Source: SZUA-36 sp963704855
GTDB lineage: Bacteria; Pseudomonadota; Gammaproteobacteria; Xanthomonadales; SZUA-36
NCBI GenBank assembly: GCA_963704855.1
Contig: CAVPHY010000028.1
Coordinates: forward strand, 620,001-684,000
Reading direction: 5' to 3'
Length of the DNA: 64,000 nucleotides
The number at the start of each line of letters is the position of its first letter. The first letter of the stretch is position 1. Below the pieces are notes generated by a model. It ran no database searches. It saw only the letters and a list, made by a program, of their open reading frames with translations, and was not told the origin of the DNA. The position numbers were made by a program, and so were the translations under genes. Positions 16,825-25,578 of this stretch are shown piece by piece.

Positions 16825-18382
16825 GATTGCACAGGATTATCTACGTCGCGCGCTGACCGCCCCGCTTTATGACCTGGTACGCCGCACACCGCTGGATCAC
16901 GCGCCCGTTCTATCTAACCGCATCGGCCACAAGCTGTGGCTGAAGCGTGAGGATATGCAAACCACCTATTCTTTTAAACTGCGCGGCGCCTACAACTGCA
17001 TACGCCAGTTATCCGAAAAAGAACGCAGCAAGGGCGTAGTTGCAGCTTCCGCGGGTAACCATGCACAGGGTGTCGCCATGTCCGCCCGCGAACTCGGTGT
17101 TAAAGCAACGATATTCATGCCGTTGACGACACCCGATATCAAGGTTCGCGCGGTGAAAGCGCTGGGTGCCGATATTCAGCTTTGTGGTGATGATTATGAT
17201 ACGGCCTGTGAAATGGCGATCGCATTCAGCCATCAAAGCGGTGGCTATTTTATACACCCGTTTGATAACCCCGAAGTCATCGCGGGCCAGGGCACGCTGG
17301 GTATAGAACTGACCCAACAGCTCGAGACACCACCGGGCGTTATTTTTGTACCGATCGGCGGCGGTGGTCTGGCCGCTGGTGTGGCGGCAACGGTCAAAGC
17401 CGTTTATCCGCAAGTCCGCATCATCGGTGTTGAACCCCAGGACGCAGCCAGTATGCATGCTGCCCTGAAAGCCGGGCACCCTGTGGATATCGGCACTACC
17501 GGTATATTTTCGGATGGTGTTGCCGTGCGTAAGGTCGGTAAGCTGACATTTGAAATGTGCCGTGAATTGCTGGATGAAGTGATCACGGTCAGTGTTGACC
17601 AGGTCTGTTCTGCCGTGAAGCTGATCTTTGAGGAAGTCCGCGCCACGGTCGAGCCTGCCGGCGCCCTGGCGGTTGCCGGCGCGATTCGCTATGCGGCTCG
17701 TGAAGCCGGCAAGGAGTTGCCTGAAGGTGATTGGGTAGCATTGCTCAGCGGCGCCAACATCAACTTTGACCGCCTTGGTCATATCGTGGAGCGTTGTGCT
17801 CTCGGCGAGGGCACCGAAGCCTTGCTGGTGGTCACCATCCCCGAGCGCCCGGGCAGTTTTCTCGAATTCTGCCGGATCCTGGGAGAGTCATCGGTAACCG
17901 AGTTCAACTACCGGTTCGCGACCAAAAAGCACGCGCACATATTCGTTGGCGTGCGTTTACAGGAGTCATCCACGCATTTGCAGGACAGACTGCTCAGGGG
18001 CGGTTACGGGGTCAAAGACCTGTCCGATAATGAGGTTGCCAAGCTGCATATGCGTCACCTGGTCGGAGGCCGTTTACCTTCAAGTGAACGTGAAAGACTG
18101 TATCGTTTCGAGTTTCCGGAACGCCCCGGCGCGCTGCTCGAGTTCCTGACCGTATTGGCGGGACGCTGGTCCATCAGCCTGTTTCACTACCGCAACCACG
18201 CTGCAGCCAATGCCCGGATTCTCGCCGGTTTCCTGGTGCCGGCCGAGGACGAAGACGCCTTTCATCAGTTCCTGGAAGAAACCGGTTATCCGTTCATCGA
18301 TGAAACGGAAAATGTTGCCTGCCAGGAATTCCTGTCCGCACCACCGGCACTGCGACGGACTTTGAAAACCGCCGCCATCTGA
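16817..18382 (+). CDS. ilvA: Threonine ammonia-lyase, biosynthetic
   Basis: A 521-residue PLP enzyme that deaminates threonine to 2-oxobutyrate, the entry to isoleucine synthesis. The PLP lysine is Lys54 in YSFKLRGAYN, followed by ASAGNHAQGVA and the phosphate-cup IGGGGLAAGVAATV. The C-terminal 190 residues carry two ACT-like regulatory repeats (each beginning near the phrase FPERPGALLEFL or IPERPGSFLEFC), the site of isoleucine inhibition and valine activation in the long IlvA. I start at ATG 16817, which overlaps the leuB stop; the open frame reaching back to 16757 is only read-through of leuB sequence. It is the last gene of the operon and is followed by a palindromic terminator. Confidence 0.95.
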   Translation: MIKIAQDYLRRALTAPLYDLVRRTPLDHAPVLSNRIGHKLWLKREDMQTTYSFKLRGAYNCIRQLSEKERSKGVVAASAGNHAQGVAMSARELGVKATIFMPLTTPDIKVRAVKALGADIQLCGDDYDTACEMAIAFSHQSGGYFIHPFDNPEVIAGQGTLGIELTQQLETPPGVIFVPIGGGGLAAGVAATVKAVYPQVRIIGVEPQDAASMHAALKAGHPVDIGTTGIFSDGVAVRKVGKLTFEMCRELLDEVITVSVDQVCSAVKLIFEEVRATVEPAGALAVAGAIRYAAREAGKELPEGDWVALLSGANINFDRLGHIVERCALGEGTEALLVVTIPERPGSFLEFCRILGESSVTEFNYRFATKKHAHIFVGVRLQESSTHLQDRLLRGGYGVKDLSDNEVAKLHMRHLVGGRLPSSERERLYRFEFPERPGALLEFLTVLAGRWSISLFHYRNHAAANARILAGFLVPAEDEDAFHQFLEETGYPFIDETENVACQEFLSAPPALRRTLKTAAI

Positions 18383-18398
18383 CGAAACCACAAAAACA

Positions 18399-18424
18399 CG
18401 GGTGCGTAAACGTTTACGCACCCG
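18399..18424. terminator. Perfect 26-bp palindromic terminator between convergent genes
   Basis: CGGGTGCGTAAAC is followed immediately by its exact reverse complement GTTTACGCACCCG. It lies 17 bases after ilvA and 7 bases from the stop of the minus-strand peptidase. Only the minus-strand exit is U-rich (TGTTTTTGTGG), so it should terminate the peptidase transcript best and may also stop ilvA read-through. Confidence 0.75.
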
Positions 18425-18430
18425 GTGGAT

Positions 18431-21313
18431 TTACTGTATTTCGAAGCCATCTTCGTCGAGTTGCTTGATGGGCATGCCGAGTGCTTCGAGTTCCCCGCGA
18501 AGCGTGGCCTCGTCACCGACGATGACTATGGCCATGTCGTCAGGCTGGATCAGCCTGTTGGACAGCTTATTCAGCACTTCCCGGTCGGTTTCCTTCAGGA
18601 TGTTGGCCTGCTGCGTACGGTAGTTCAACGGCAGGTCATAACGGATGATATTGCCCAGAAGCCCCAGCTTGCTGCCCGGTGTTTCGTACTGCAAGGCATC
18701 ACGCTGGCCAATGGCGGAGCGCATATAATCGTATTCCGCCTCATCCATACCGCTGGCCGCGTAGTTTTCCAGTTCTTTTAATACCTCGGTAACCGATGCC
18801 GCCGTGGCTTCCTTGTTGACCTCGGTGGAGACAGAAAAGCTGCCGAACTCCTGGCTGCCGTTGAAGCCGCTGCGGGCTCCGTAGGTATAGCCCTTATCCT
18901 CGCGCAGGTTCAGGTTGATGCGGCTGTTAAAGGTGCCGCCAAGTACGAAGTTGGCCAGGCCGGCCTTGTAGAAGTCGCCGAGGGCATCGTACTTGATCGA
19001 GGGCTGTGCGGTACGCAGGCTCGACTGAGCCGCGCCTTCCTTGTTGACCACGTACAGCGTACGGCCCTTGATTTCGGGCAGATTTTCGATGGGTGCACGG
19101 TAGGGTTCCGTCACCTCGAGTGTGGCAAAGCCCTGCAGGGCGGCGATGATTTCAGCCTGCGGCAGATCGGCGCTGAGGGTAATGCCGTCTAAATGTGCGG
19201 GAAAATGGGCCGCGTAAAAGGCTTTGACATCATCCAGTGTTATCGACTCCACCGTGGAGGGCAGACCGTCCGACGGGTAAGAAAGCGGGTGGGTGGAACC
19301 ATACAGTACGGAATTGATGGCCCGTCCGGCCAGGCCCTCCGGTGTTTTACGCGAGGCCAGCAGACCCTCGATGGTCTGGCTCTTGATACGCACAAAATCC
19401 TCTGCGGTGAACGCCGGTTGCAATGTGCGTTCCATCATCAGGGCCATGGCCTTGTCCAGGTGCTTGGTTAGCGTGTTCAGCGTTACCGTCGTCTCGTACT
19501 GGCCCGGATAGACACTGATGCTCGCGCCGATACGCTCCAGTTCCTCGCTGAATTCTGCGGCACTTCGAACCAGGGTTGCCTCACCCATCAATGCGGCCGT
19601 GAGCGCGGTCAGACCGGCTTTGCCTGCAGGTTCGTCGCGTTGCCCCATCGCAAAGGTCGCGCGAATGGTGACCGTGGGTATTTCCGTATTTGGCACCGCC
19701 AGCACGCGTATGTTATTGGCCAGCGTGGTATCCCAGATGGCCGGCAACTCGACTGCCGGGTTGGCGCCGGGCACCGGTTGCTGGCTGCGGTCGAAGTTAT
19801 CCGTCACCGGCCGCAGGGCCAGCCCTGCTTCCTCGTCACCAAAATTTTCCGGAATATCACGCTCGGGTGCGTCGTAGTCTTGTGCTGCTGCAGCGAGCTC
19901 AGGTTTGCCGTTGGGCACGATGCTCAGTATCACGGCCGGTTTACCGGCGATGTATTGGCCAAACACTCGGTTGACATCATCGATTTCGACACTCAGATAG
20001 CGCTGTATTTCGTCACCGATACCTGCCGGACTGCCGGTGTAGGTCTGAAACGCCGCCAGCGTGGACACCTTGCCGGCCACACTCTGCAGACCGAAGATGC
20101 GCCCGGACTCATAGCCGGCCTTGAATTTTTGCAGATCGTCCTCCGAGACTTCGCGATTGGCAAACTCGACCAGGGTTTCACGGATGGCGCTTTCCATTTC
20201 GGTGAGTGTTTCACCTGAAGCAGGGTTCTGGATGACGATAAACATCATTTCGCAGGCCAGTTCACGGCAACGGTGGCTGACATTGGCCTGTACCGCCCGG
20301 CCAGTCTGGACCAGGCGCTGGTACAACAACGACGCCTGTCCCTGGCCCATGATCTTGGCGGCGGCATCCAGTGGTGCTTCGTCCGCATGGTTGGCGTAGA
20401 CCGTCGGCATGATCAGGGCGATTGCGGGCAGGTGGATATTGTCCTCGAGCGTGACGTGGCGGTCGGCGGTCAACTGACCCGGCTGTTTCGGCAGGTTTTC
20501 GACAGCCGGCCCGGCGGGGATGGGGCCGAAGTACTTATTGACCAGTTCCAGCGTTGCCATCGGGTCGATATCACCACCGATGGTCAGTGCCGCGTTGTTC
20601 GGGCCATACCAGCGCAGGAAGAAACGTTTCAGGTCGTCCACATCCGCACGGTTGAGGTCCTCCAGCCAGCCAATGACCGGCCAGTAGTACGGATGATCCT
20701 GTTCATACAGCGATTTGCTCAGTGTTTCGAATGCGCGTCCGTAAGGCTGGTTATCAACCCGTTGGCCGCGTTCGTTTTTAACCGTTTCACGCTGGATTTC
20801 AAATTTCTCCTGGGTGACGGCTTCCAGCAAAAAACCCATGCGGTCGGCCTCCAGCCACAGCGCGGTTTCCAGCTGATTGACCGGCAGGGTTTCGAAGTAA
20901 TTGGTGCGGTCTGAATTGGTCGAGCCATTCAGCGTGCCGCCGGCATTGGATACCAGCTTGAAATGCTCCTCATCGGCCACGTTGGCAGAGCCCTGGAACA
21001 TCATGTGTTCAAAAAAGTGGGCAAAACCCGAGCGCCCGACCTCTTCACGGTTGGAGCCCACGTGGTAGGTCACATCCACGTGCACCAGCGGATCGGAATG
21101 GTCTTCGTGCAGGATAACGGTCAGGCCATTGGCCAGCCGGTACCTGGCATAGGGTATGGCGATGCCACCGTCATCCCCCCTGTATTCATCCACCAGGGTT
21201 ATACCGGCGGGCAGGGCCGGTTTCGCCGGCGCCGTGATGGCTGTTTCAGAACTCGACTCGTTATTACAGGCCGCCAGCGGGAGCAGCAAAATCATGGCAA
21301 TCAGCTTTTTCAC
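18431..21313 (-). CDS. M16-family zinc metallopeptidase, lipoprotein
   Basis: A 960-residue, two-lobed insulinase/pitrilysin family (M16) peptidase. The inverted zinc motif HxxEH is His99-Phe-Phe-Glu102-His103 in AHFFEHMMFQGS, with the downstream glutamate in the ETVKNERGQRVDN block. The second half, from about residue 500, repeats the fold without an HxxEH motif, as usual. The N-terminus MKKLIAMILLLPLAAC is a lipoprotein signal with a lipobox LAAC (Cys16), so the enzyme is probably anchored in the outer membrane facing the periplasm and degrades peptides. It stands alone, convergent with ilvA and divergent from the DUF3604 gene. Confidence 0.92.
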   Translation of the reverse strand: MKKLIAMILLLPLAACNNESSSETAITAPAKPALPAGITLVDEYRGDDGGIAIPYARYRLANGLTVILHEDHSDPLVHVDVTYHVGSNREEVGRSGFAHFFEHMMFQGSANVADEEHFKLVSNAGGTLNGSTNSDRTNYFETLPVNQLETALWLEADRMGFLLEAVTQEKFEIQRETVKNERGQRVDNQPYGRAFETLSKSLYEQDHPYYWPVIGWLEDLNRADVDDLKRFFLRWYGPNNAALTIGGDIDPMATLELVNKYFGPIPAGPAVENLPKQPGQLTADRHVTLEDNIHLPAIALIMPTVYANHADEAPLDAAAKIMGQGQASLLYQRLVQTGRAVQANVSHRCRELACEMMFIVIQNPASGETLTEMESAIRETLVEFANREVSEDDLQKFKAGYESGRIFGLQSVAGKVSTLAAFQTYTGSPAGIGDEIQRYLSVEIDDVNRVFGQYIAGKPAVILSIVPNGKPELAAAAQDYDAPERDIPENFGDEEAGLALRPVTDNFDRSQQPVPGANPAVELPAIWDTTLANNIRVLAVPNTEIPTVTIRATFAMGQRDEPAGKAGLTALTAALMGEATLVRSAAEFSEELERIGASISVYPGQYETTVTLNTLTKHLDKAMALMMERTLQPAFTAEDFVRIKSQTIEGLLASRKTPEGLAGRAINSVLYGSTHPLSYPSDGLPSTVESITLDDVKAFYAAHFPAHLDGITLSADLPQAEIIAALQGFATLEVTEPYRAPIENLPEIKGRTLYVVNKEGAAQSSLRTAQPSIKYDALGDFYKAGLANFVLGGTFNSRINLNLREDKGYTYGARSGFNGSQEFGSFSVSTEVNKEATAASVTEVLKELENYAASGMDEAEYDYMRSAIGQRDALQYETPGSKLGLLGNIIRYDLPLNYRTQQANILKETDREVLNKLSNRLIQPDDMAIVIVGDEATLRGELEALGMPIKQLDEDGFEIQ

Positions 21314-21484
21314 AAAACTTATCCTAAATGATGAAAATCAGCCCGTAAGATTAACATAGCGGTTTCCGTTGGACGACCATGGACATCAGTCAATCGGATA
21401 ACAGTAAAATAGGCGCGTAACGGGTCAGACTGATAGGATTGATTCAGCCTTACGCGCATCTCTAAATTTATTGGGAAACATTCT

Positions 21485-23395
21485 ATGCGGTTTTTAAAAC
21501 AGCTGTTCATTGAACGACCACTGGCAATCCTTGCCATTACCGCCCTGGCAACCGTCGCCAGTGCCTCCGAGGTGGTGGTCAAGCCTTACTCGCCCTACGC
21601 AGATCGTGATTATCCCAATAACGTGTATTGGGGTGAAACGCATATTCACTCGGCCCTGTCTGCCGATGCGGGTGGTGGCGGCACCAAGCTGATGCCCCGG
21701 GACCTGTACCGGTTCGCACGTGGAGAGGAGGTGCAATCCAACACCGGACAGCCGGTCAAATTGCGGCGTCCCTACGATTTCTTTGGGGTAACCGAACATA
21801 CCGACGGCATGGGTGTGATTACCGATATCATCAATGGCGCACCCAATATCATGTCGGATAAACAGGGTAAAAAGTTTAACGAGGCGTTTAACCAGGGCGG
21901 TGAAGCAGCCCAGCAGGCCTCTTACCAGTTAATCGAGTTGTTTGCCCAGGGGAAGCTTTCGCCCGCCTTGAACTACCAACCCGGCAACCCCGGTTACAAG
22001 ACCACCTGGGAGACACTGGTGAATACGGCCGAGGAGTTCAACGAGCCGCACCATTTCACCGCGCTTATAGCCTATGAGTGGACCTCGCTGACCGCAGGCA
22101 ACAACCTGCACCGCAACGTGTTTTTCCGCGATGGGCCCGAGCGCGCCCTGCAGGTTTTACCGTTTACCATGACACCGCCCCAGGGCAGCCCTAACCCCCG
22201 TGAATTGTGGAAATGGATGCAGGATTACGAGGACAGGACCGGTGGGCGGGTGTTGGCGATACCCCATAACGGCAACCTGTCCAACGGCATCATGTTTCCG
22301 ATGCAGGACGATTTTGACGATGGCGCCAGCTTTGATTCGGAATACACGAAGACCCGTCAGAAATGGGAGCGCCTGGTTGAGATCGGCCAGACAAAAGGCG
22401 ATTCGGAAACCCATCCTTTGTTGTCTCCGGATGACGAGTTTGCAGATTACGAGACCTGGGATATGGGTAACCTCGATCTGACCGCGAAAAAAACGCCGGA
22501 CATGCTGCCGGGTGAATATACCCGTTCCGCCCTGAAGCGTGGTTTGCAGTTGCAGGAACAGACCGGCAGCAACCCTTTCAAGCTTGGCTTTGTCGGCGGT
22601 TCCGATATCCACACGGGTCTTTCCACCAACGATGACGACAACTTTTTCGGTGCGTTCGCCTACCAGGAACCGTCAAAAGACCGGGCCATGAAACTGGCCA
22701 AGCAAAACGAAAAACTGGGGATTGGTTATTCGACCTGGTTCTACGCATCACCGGGACCAACCGCCGTCTGGGCGCGTCATAACACCCGTGCGGCAATCTG
22801 GGATGCGATGCAGCGTCGTGAGGTCTATGCCACCACGGGTCCGCGTATCCGTGTGCGGTTTTTTGGCGGCTGGGATTTCAACGACCAGGACATCAGGTCG
22901 CGTAATATCGCCGATGAAGGTTACGGCCGGGGTGTTCCGATGGGAGCGGACCTGAATGCAGGCCCGCAAGGCAGCGCACCGACCTTCATGGCACAGGCAT
23001 TGCGGGATCCCGATGGCGCTAATCTCGACCGGATCCAGATCATCAAGGGTTGGCTCGATGGTGATGGTAACGCCCACGAAAAAGTTTACGATGTAGCCTG
23101 GTCAGGTGATCGTGTACCCGATGAAAAAGGTAAATTGCCACCGGTCGGCGACACCGTAGACCTGAGTGTGCCCACCTGGTCCAACAGTATCGGCACCGGG
23201 CAACTGGTCGCCGTGTGGACCGACCCGGACTTCGATCCGGCGCTGAAGGCATTCTATTACGCGCGTGTGATCGAGATACCCACGCCGCGCTGGACCGCCT
23301 ATGACATGGTTCGTTATGGTTTGGAGGTGCCTGTAGAGGTGCCACTGAAAACACAGGAGCGGGCTTACACCTCGCCCATCTGGTATCAACCATAA
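21485..23395 (+). CDS. DUF3604 domain-containing secreted protein
   Basis: A 636-residue protein of the DUF3604 family, proteins that look like distant PHP-type metal-dependent hydrolases. The metal-binding text VYWGETHIHSALSADAGG lies near residue 50, GVTEHTDGMGV follows, and FVGGSDIHTGLS lies further on, all containing His/Asp pairs suited to metal binding. The C-terminal part (VYDVAWSGDR, VAVWTDPDFDP) is the typical DUF3604 end. The first 28 residues form a signal peptide-like segment ending ATVASAS. The substrate is unknown. It is divergent from the M16 peptidase, with 171 bases between them that hold no clear operator. Confidence 0.88.
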   Translation: MRFLKQLFIERPLAILAITALATVASASEVVVKPYSPYADRDYPNNVYWGETHIHSALSADAGGGGTKLMPRDLYRFARGEEVQSNTGQPVKLRRPYDFFGVTEHTDGMGVITDIINGAPNIMSDKQGKKFNEAFNQGGEAAQQASYQLIELFAQGKLSPALNYQPGNPGYKTTWETLVNTAEEFNEPHHFTALIAYEWTSLTAGNNLHRNVFFRDGPERALQVLPFTMTPPQGSPNPRELWKWMQDYEDRTGGRVLAIPHNGNLSNGIMFPMQDDFDDGASFDSEYTKTRQKWERLVEIGQTKGDSETHPLLSPDDEFADYETWDMGNLDLTAKKTPDMLPGEYTRSALKRGLQLQEQTGSNPFKLGFVGGSDIHTGLSTNDDDNFFGAFAYQEPSKDRAMKLAKQNEKLGIGYSTWFYASPGPTAVWARHNTRAAIWDAMQRREVYATTGPRIRVRFFGGWDFNDQDIRSRNIADEGYGRGVPMGADLNAGPQGSAPTFMAQALRDPDGANLDRIQIIKGWLDGDGNAHEKVYDVAWSGDRVPDEKGKLPPVGDTVDLSVPTWSNSIGTGQLVAVWTDPDFDPALKAFYYARVIEIPTPRWTAYDMVRYGLEVPVEVPLKTQERAYTSPIWYQP

Positions 23396-23448
23396 TACTG
23401 GTATGATCTTTGCTGTAGCCAGGTATAGGAAACAAGTGGAGAGGATTG

Positions 23449-23775
23449 ATGAAGCGAATAATTAAACTAATGATGGTATGCAGTTTGCTGGCGTGTTTTT
23501 CCACGCTGCAGGCGGATGTTACCGAGCCGGAGTGTGAAGCCGAACAGGCGCCACAGGGCGGCGCCGTCGGTGTTCGCAACCCTTGTAAAAAAGCAGAAGT
23601 TGCGGATGTTTCATCCGAGGTGGAAGGCGAAGGCAATACGCTGAGTAGCGATGATTCCAAAAAGGATAAGAAGAAAAAGAAGAAAGATAAAAAAGATAAA
23701 AAAGATAAAGAAAACAAGGAAAAACAGGCCCAGAAAGACCAGGAAAAACACGACGAGAAAGACAAGAAAGACTGA
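23449..23775 (+). CDS. Small secreted protein with a Lys/Asp-rich low-complexity tail
   Basis: A 108-residue protein that I cannot assign to a family. A signal peptide (KRIIKLMMVCSLLACFSTLQA) is followed by a short acidic, cysteine-containing segment (two Cys, at TEPECEAE and RNPCKKAE) and then by about 40 residues consisting almost only of K, D, E and Q (DDSKKDKKKKKKDKKDKKD and so on). The ATG at 23449 is preferred over the TTG just before it because of the GAGAGGA ribosome-binding site. Such charged tails can bind metal, polyanions or the cell surface, but that is speculation. It follows DUF3604 by 53 bases on the same strand and ends before a strong hairpin. Confidence 0.65.
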   Translation: MKRIIKLMMVCSLLACFSTLQADVTEPECEAEQAPQGGAVGVRNPCKKAEVADVSSEVEGEGNTLSSDDSKKDKKKKKKDKKDKKDKENKEKQAQKDQEKHDEKDKKD

Positions 23776-23786
23776 CTGAATCAAGC

Positions 23787-23815
23787 CGGGGGTGTGCAGC
23801 ACTTACACACCCCCG
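23787..23815 (+). terminator. Hairpin terminator after the Lys-rich protein
   Basis: CGGGGGTGTG (23787-23796) pairs exactly with CACACCCCCG (23806-23815) around a nine-base loop, eleven bases after the stop codon. The downstream tract is only mildly T-rich (TATTGATATT). Confidence 0.65.
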
Positions 23816-23826
23816 TATTGATATTG

Positions 23827-23850
23827 AGGTGCGTAACTCCTTACGCACCT
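23827..23850 (-). terminator. Hairpin terminator after the MBL hydrolase gene
   Basis: AGGTGCGTAA-CTCC-TTACGCACCT is a perfect 10-bp stem just after the stop codon of the minus-strand MBL gene at 23858. The arms repeat the GGTGCGTAA/TTACGCACC core of the ilvA/peptidase terminator at 18399-18424. Confidence 0.6.
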
Positions 23851-23857
23851 GACGGTT

Positions 23858-25327
23858 TTAAGGGCTGGTTTGCGCGGCCTTGACCGGGCTTAATGCAAGC
23901 GCGCGATGCAGGTCATCGATACTGGCGATTCGCGGGCTGTGTGCGCCGACGATAATTTTCACATCCATACCTTTTTCCGTGATCGCTTCGGCCAGTCGCC
24001 TGGTCACCGGTTGTGCCGGTTGCATCTGGCCATTGGTCGGGTTCGGAAAATGATCTGCCTCAAAGAGGATGCCTTCCTCGGGCAGGAACGCCACCAGCAG
24101 GTGTTCTGAATGCGGTGTCGGACCGATATCGACAATTTCCAGCTTGCGGTCACCATCGTCAAATACGTACTTGTCTTCGACAAACTGCAGTTTCAATGAG
24201 TCGGCATCGGCGGCGGCGGCACGCATGACCGCCTCGTGTTGTTTGACAGTCAGCACCACGGCGTCCTCAGCCTGGTAGGCAGGCACACCCAGCACGTGAT
24301 CGTTATGGTGGTGGGTCATGACGCCAAACCTGATCGGTTTGTCCTTGACCACTTCACGAAGCGCCTTGATTCGCTCCGGTATACCCGCGGTGCCGCCAAC
24401 GGCGATCACGTGGTCATTCATTTCTACAAACATCGCATAGGTGCCACCAGCGCCCACCAGGAAAACACCTTCCTTGATTTCCTGCACTTCAACTTCGGTG
24501 GGTGCGGGCGGGGCGGCTTCAACCATTTTCAGGTTTTCAGGTAGAGCAGCGTATTGTTCTACTGGCTGGTTGACCTGGGTCGATTTGATATCGATATAGA
24601 TATTCGGCTCGTCATTGACATACAGCTTGAAGGTCTTGCTGAAAGGAATGCCATCGACGGTTTCATAATTGGTAAACCGGTAGTCGACCTGGCCGAAGGG
24701 GGGCAGCACACGCTCACTGCGGCTCAACAGGTGGGTCTCCTGGTCGAAGTACAGGCTCAAAGCGGGGCCGACCTCCATCACCAGCGTGATCACGTCGTGC
24801 TTGCGGCCTTCAAAGTCAACTTCACCAAGCCAGTGCGAGGTCTGGCGGCGCTCCTGTAACTGTTTGACCAGTAGTGGTGCCGTCACTCGGATAAACGGCC
24901 CGGCGGTATTGTTGAAATCAGGTTCCGCAATGGGTGTAACCGTACCGGCGCGGTAATCCACCTGCCAGCCTTCCTCGCCCTTGATGACCTGGCTGCCATT
25001 AAAATCAAAGCCGCCGCCACTGCCGGAATTTTTACCGACAAAGGTGTTGTTTTCAAAATCGATGGCAGAGAAGCTGGATTGTTCATTCTCATCCCACGGT
25101 GGACCTGGAGATCGGCTCTGGTTGGTGGCCCAGGTAGTGAAATGGCTCTTGCGCGCCACGCTGTTCAGATTGGTAATGGCCTCTGCGCCGCCATAGGCCT
25201 CCAGCGCCGCATCGATCACGTCATTGGCGCGGTTGACGGCTTTTAGCGGCAGCGTTTCTTCAGCGGAAACGATAGATGTTGCCAGCAGCAGGCTGGCGGT
25301 AATGGATGCAATAATATGAATTTTCAT
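23858..25327 (-). CDS. Secreted MBL-fold metallo-hydrolase
   Basis: A 489-residue protein with a signal peptide (MKIHIIASITASLLLATS, cleavage near VSA-EE). Residues 30-265 form an N-terminal beta-rich region similar to outer-membrane-lipoprotein-like carrier domains, followed from about residue 275 by a metallo-beta-lactamase fold. The zinc motif HxHxDH is seen as MTHHHNDHVLGV (His339-His344). Later metal-binding positions are represented by PTPHSEHLLVAFLPEEGILFEADHF and GAHSP. The substrate is unknown. The MBL family is broad and the sequence does not resemble true class B beta-lactamases, so an antibiotic-resistance role should not be assumed. It stands alone on the minus strand. Confidence 0.88.
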   Translation of the reverse strand: MKIHIIASITASLLLATSIVSAEETLPLKAVNRANDVIDAALEAYGGAEAITNLNSVARKSHFTTWATNQSRSPGPPWDENEQSSFSAIDFENNTFVGKNSGSGGGFDFNGSQVIKGEEGWQVDYRAGTVTPIAEPDFNNTAGPFIRVTAPLLVKQLQERRQTSHWLGEVDFEGRKHDVITLVMEVGPALSLYFDQETHLLSRSERVLPPFGQVDYRFTNYETVDGIPFSKTFKLYVNDEPNIYIDIKSTQVNQPVEQYAALPENLKMVEAAPPAPTEVEVQEIKEGVFLVGAGGTYAMFVEMNDHVIAVGGTAGIPERIKALREVVKDKPIRFGVMTHHHNDHVLGVPAYQAEDAVVLTVKQHEAVMRAAAADADSLKLQFVEDKYVFDDGDRKLEIVDIGPTPHSEHLLVAFLPEEGILFEADHFPNPTNGQMQPAQPVTRRLAEAITEKGMDVKIIVGAHSPRIASIDDLHRALALSPVKAAQTSP

Positions 25328-25360
25328 CGGAACTCCTTGGCTGTCGATACAGGAATCAAG

Positions 25361-25403
25361 CCGAACATCGCACCAGTATTCTTAAAGCTGGTGCAATGTT
25401 CGG
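25361..25403 (-). other. Long stem-loop upstream of the MBL hydrolase gene
   Basis: CCGAACATCGCACCAG (25361-25376) and CTGGTGCAATGTTCGG (25388-25403) form a 16-bp stem with one mismatch and an 11-base loop. It lies 34 bases upstream of the MBL start codon and 175 bases after the GST stop. It lacks a U-tract, so it is either a leader structure or an operator-like dyad. Confidence 0.45.
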
Positions 25404-25578
25404 ATTAAGGAGCCGGTCCCTCTGACCCGTTATTGAACAACGGGCACCGACAATACTCAGCGGATAGTGTGCGCTGCGGCAAAGCGAATGTCGTTGGCTA
25501 TTCGACAGGGTGAAACTGCGCTGCGATGAATTGCCCGGGAATATGAACCGGGCAGGGCAGGTAACTACCTTACGCCTC

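Noticed and set aside
23043..23765. 240-codon minus-strand frame rich in Phe and Ser
   Set aside because: It is only the antisense of the Lys/Asp-rich tract and of the end of the DUF3604 gene.
23858..25327. Class B metallo-beta-lactamase
   Set aside because: It has the HxHxDH motif but a long N-terminal domain and overall text of general MBL hydrolases.
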